Assembly (NCBI GenBank): GCA_964551015.1
Contig: CAZKBP010000003.1
Span: 186,001 to 250,000, forward strand
DNA: 64,000 bases
Direction of reading: 5' to 3'
DNA from: CAZKBP01 sp964551015
GTDB taxonomy: Bacteria > Bacteroidota > Bacteroidia > Cytophagales > Microscillaceae
Positions 61,663 to 64,000 of this stretch are shown in pieces; the first letter of the stretch is position 1, and each line of letters begins with the position of its first letter. Made by a program: the position numbers and the translations under genes. The notes beneath the pieces are model-generated. The model was not told the DNA's origin, did not search any database, and was given only the letters and a program-made list of their open reading frames with translations.

Positions 61663-62592
61663 ATGCAGGAAAGTACTAAAAATGTTTTTCTTTTGGGTGC
61701 CACAGGCTATATCGGTAAGCATATTACCCAACAATTAATCGCAAGTGGCTATGAAGTCTACGCGCTAATTCGTAATCCTGAAAAGGCAAACCAACTTCCT
61801 CCTCAGGTGCACACGGTGCTAGGTGATCTGCGAGAACCTCAAGTGTGGCTCGATCAATTAGCCAATAAAACTGCCGTGATTCACGCCGCTTTTCCCAGTC
61901 ACGGAGGGACTTGGGCAGAATCTGTGGCTCATGAAGGCGTTTTTTTAGAGCAGCTTGTAGAAAAATTAACCAATCAGGAAACTACCCTGATTCTGAGTAA
62001 TGGCACCGCTTTCTTAGGAGATAGTGGCACGCAGAACCGTTTGGATGAAAGTGCTCCTATTCTGGAAGCTCATCCGGGGAGCATCCGTGGAAAAATGATA
62101 GAAAAAATCCGACAAGCGGCCAACCAAAGTCTAAAAATCATGGAGCTTCGCCTGGCTTCTTTTGTGTATGGAGAAGATGGAAGTGTGTTTTTGCCAATTT
62201 TATTAGAATCTGCGCGTAAAACCAAAAAATCAATTTTCGTAGAAGAGGGCAATTTCTTTACCTCTACACTCCACGTAGAAGCGGCTGCCCGTGCCTACGT
62301 GGATGCGCTAGAACAAGGCAAATCTGGAGAAATCTATCACATCGCTGGCGACGAAGAACCTTCCATCAGAGACATAGCGCAGGCCGTGGCCGTGGCGGTA
62401 GGCAAAGACTGCCAAACCATTTCCGTGAGTGCCGAAGAGGCGTTGCATTATCTAGACCCTTTTACGGCTATGTTTCTATCACAAAATAATCGCTTGGACA
62501 GCCAAAAAGCACGAAAAGAACTAGCCTGGTCAGGACATACTCCTGTGCCCATGCTTTGGGATATTGCTTACGGTTCTTATCGGGTTTGCTAA
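61663..62592 (+). CDS. NAD(P)-dependent epimerase/dehydratase family protein
   Basis: The ATG at 61663 gives 309 residues starting MQESTKNVFLLGATGYIGKHITQQL, an extended-SDR GxxGxxG motif. Further marks are VHTVLGDLREPQVW, AVIHAAFPSHGG, LRLASFVYGEDGS and IYHIAGDEEPSIRDIAQAVA. The catalytic YxxxK is not obvious at the usual place, which fits atypical SDRs. It may act on a small carbonyl compound or sense NAD(P). It is probably under HxlR control from the divergent gene. Confidence 0.88.
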   Translation: MQESTKNVFLLGATGYIGKHITQQLIASGYEVYALIRNPEKANQLPPQVHTVLGDLREPQVWLDQLANKTAVIHAAFPSHGGTWAESVAHEGVFLEQLVEKLTNQETTLILSNGTAFLGDSGTQNRLDESAPILEAHPGSIRGKMIEKIRQAANQSLKIMELRLASFVYGEDGSVFLPILLESARKTKKSIFVEEGNFFTSTLHVEAAARAYVDALEQGKSGEIYHIAGDEEPSIRDIAQAVAVAVGKDCQTISVSAEEALHYLDPFTAMFLSQNNRLDSQKARKELAWSGHTPVPMLWDIAYGSYRVC

Positions 62593-62741
62593 GCAAAAAT
62601 ATTTCGGCTGGCACTTTTGAATCTTTCGGCGTTTTTGCTGTTTTTAGAATAGAAGTTGTTCAGAGGCGTTGATTGAGTGGTGAAATATGAATTTTGCAAC
62701 CCAAAGAGCAACTTTGGACAACTTCATAAACAACAAAGCTT

Positions 62742-63770
62742 ATGCAAAAACGCGGTTGGTTACTTCTTCTAGGTCTTTTCATGCTCGATCTAAGTCTTGC
62801 TCAGGAAGAAAGTACACTAGATCAGATTATTGCTCAGGTCAATGATGAAATCATCCTCGAGTCCGAATTGGGAAAACTTTACAGCCAATTACAAGCGGAT
62901 GGTCAAATTGCTTCCGATGATGACCCACAAACCATACGCTGTGAATTATTAGAATTTTTACTGACCAATAAAGTACTGCTGGCCAAGGCGCGTATGGATT
63001 CCATCAAAATTCCTGAAGAGGTCATAGAGGCAGAACTCAGGGAAAGACTGAGATTAGCTCCGTCTAATATTCCCGAGGTCAGGCTGCAAGAAATCCTCCG
63101 TGAGTTGCGCCCGGTCGTAGAAGAACAATTGTTGGTGGCTAAAATAGAACGGATACTTACACAATCGGTAGAAGTCACCCCCCAAGAGGTGCGCTATTAT
63201 TTTTCAGATACGCCGCCTGATGAAATGCCCGAAGTAGGGGTGAGGGTAGAGGTAGCCCAACTCGTGGTTTTGCCGAGCGAAAACCAAGCTTTCAGGCGGC
63301 AATATGGTTTAGATGCCGATCCCAGTTTGGCGCAGGCATTTCTGGATAGCTTGCGTCAAGAGATGATAGCCGGAGAAATTAGTTTCGAGGAAGCGGCTCG
63401 TGCATTTTCAGATGATCGGCGCACGGCTGAAAATAATGGTTTTTTTTACTACAACTTAGGGGATAATCTTTTGCCCGTAGACGCATTAGATTCCTATGTT
63501 TTTTTTACGGTTGATACCATGGAGGTAGAAGAGATTTCTCCTTCCCTTCCTTATCGAGATGATGAGGGAGAAGCTGGTTTTCGTCTCCTCTATCTCAAAT
63601 CTAAATTGCCTGCCCACCGTGCAAGCCTAGAAAATGACTTTGCTTACCTCCGTCAAATCGTGCTCCAAGCCAAGCGAGAAGAATTTATCCAAGACTGGAT
63701 GCGAGAGAATGCCTCTCAATTAGCGATCAGCTATGATGAAAACTTTGAGGATTGCACCTTTTGGGAATAG
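62742..63770 (+). CDS. SurA-like periplasmic peptidyl-prolyl isomerase
   Basis: The 342 residues have a signal peptide (LDLSLAQ|EE), an N-terminal SurA-like helical domain (LDQIIAQVNDEIILESELGKLY, then LLEFLLTNKVLLAKARMDSI) and one parvulin-type domain (about 165-285: VRVEVAQLVVLPSE, ISFEEAARAFSDDRRTAENNGFFYYNLGDNLLP). SurA-type proteins escort barrels to the outer membrane. E. coli SurA has two parvulin domains; this one has one, as is common in Bacteroidota. It converges on the SemiSWEET gene. Confidence 0.88.
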   Translation: MQKRGWLLLLGLFMLDLSLAQEESTLDQIIAQVNDEIILESELGKLYSQLQADGQIASDDDPQTIRCELLEFLLTNKVLLAKARMDSIKIPEEVIEAELRERLRLAPSNIPEVRLQEILRELRPVVEEQLLVAKIERILTQSVEVTPQEVRYYFSDTPPDEMPEVGVRVEVAQLVVLPSENQAFRRQYGLDADPSLAQAFLDSLRQEMIAGEISFEEAARAFSDDRRTAENNGFFYYNLGDNLLPVDALDSYVFFTVDTMEVEEISPSLPYRDDEGEAGFRLLYLKSKLPAHRASLENDFAYLRQIVLQAKREEFIQDWMRENASQLAISYDENFEDCTFWE

Positions 63771-63776
63771 TCGAGG

Positions 63777-64000
63777 CTATTCCTGAAAAGTCAGTTTGCA
63801 AAAAAGCAGGATCGAGGCCAAAGCCAAAGTAACCATATTAGCTAGGATAATCGGTAAATCCCAAATTAGCAATCCATAGATCAACCAAAGCATCACTCCA
63901 GCACAAAAAACCAAAAACATCGTCAAAGATAAATCCTTGGCCGATTTACTCTTGATGGTTTTGATGACCTGTGGCAAAAAGGCAATCGTGGTCAACGTTC
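63777..64000 (-). CDS. SemiSWEET-type sugar transporter, 5' end outside the window
   Basis: Read leftward from the window edge, the frame gives TLTTIAFLPQVIKTIKSKSAKDLSLTM with no stop, followed by helices LWLIYGLLIWDLPIILANMVTLALASILLF. This is the three-helix MtN3/SemiSWEET fold, with the PQ motif. The family is about 85-95 residues; about 72 are present, so the start lies beyond base 64000. It moves sugars by facilitated diffusion as a dimer. It converges on the PPIase gene. Confidence 0.85.
   Translation of the reverse strand, partial: TLTTIAFLPQVIKTIKSKSAKDLSLTMFLVFCAGVMLWLIYGLLIWDLPIILANMVTLALASILLFCKLTFQE

Overview
This 64 kb window looks like an ordinary chromosomal segment of a Bacteroidota bacterium. 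The case rests on family content: a TonB-dependent receptor with an N-terminal carboxypeptidase-regulatory-like domain, DUF2911, DUF547, DUF2167, a two-component sensor with propeller repeats and a Y_Y_Y domain, fused ccoNO with a single-haem CcoP, a Rrf2 regulator, a DUF3536 GH57 protein, and start codons that mostly lack Shine-Dalgarno sequences. A Cytophagales- or Saprospirales-like lineage is a guess. No rRNA, tRNA, transposase, prophage block or CRISPR array was found.

Layout. 1-0.9 kb: truncated HxlR regulator divergent from an NADP-dependent oxidoreductase. 0.9-5.3 kb: leftward PP2C / vWA / kinase-WG / vWA phospho-signalling operon. 5.5-12.1 kb: PAS histidine kinase, lipoproteins, mog, a membrane metallophosphoesterase, DinB. 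12.5-19.7 kb: Big2-DM13 lipoprotein, outer-membrane barrel, SLC13 transporter, Rrf2 regulator, lipoprotein/DUF547-barrel pair. 19.8-24.3 kb: MarR, DinB, YdeI-like, unknowns, kdsB. 25-34.1 kb: TolC and HlyD-type efflux parts, TPR membrane protein, DUF2911, 4-TM protein plus TonB receptor, outer-membrane barrel. 34.4-37.4 kb: DUF2167, rarA with a coupled 40-codon ORF, GNAT. 37.7-44.5 kb: alpha-glucan block (glgB, GH57/DUF3536, GH31). 44.7-49.8 kb: NAD(P)-binding protein, aldo/keto reductase, large sensor kinase. 50-57 kb: a 21-bp tandem repeat, then the cbb3 oxidase operon ccoNO-ccoQ-ccoP-globin-ccoG-fixH-TauE. 57.2-64 kb: AraC regulator, acyl-ACP thioesterase, GT2, HIT, 4-TM protein, HxlR/epimerase divergent pair, SurA-like PPIase, and a SemiSWEET gene cut by the window end.

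Working together. The clearest functional unit is the cbb3 operon: terminal oxidase, its assembly factors and a haemoglobin co-transcribed between ccoP and ccoG, with a possible CRP/FNR-type site about 70 bp upstream. The second is the vWA-kinase-phosphatase operon, a reversible Ser/Thr phosphorylation module of the TerY-P triad type, here with a duplicated vWA gene and a membrane-anchored kinase carrying WG repeats.

Most unusual signal. Several intergenic gaps hold short 'stuttering' repeats built from permuted 5-10 nt words. One 16-nt unit, ACTCACAACCCATAAC and variants, occurs at least six times. Copies sit right beside start or stop codons, flank one whole gene as a perfect inverted pair, or fold into a long hairpin between ccoNO and ccoQ. 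Other word families do the same before kdsB, a lipoprotein gene and an NAD(P)-binding gene. I know of no named element that matches them, but I could not run a database search.
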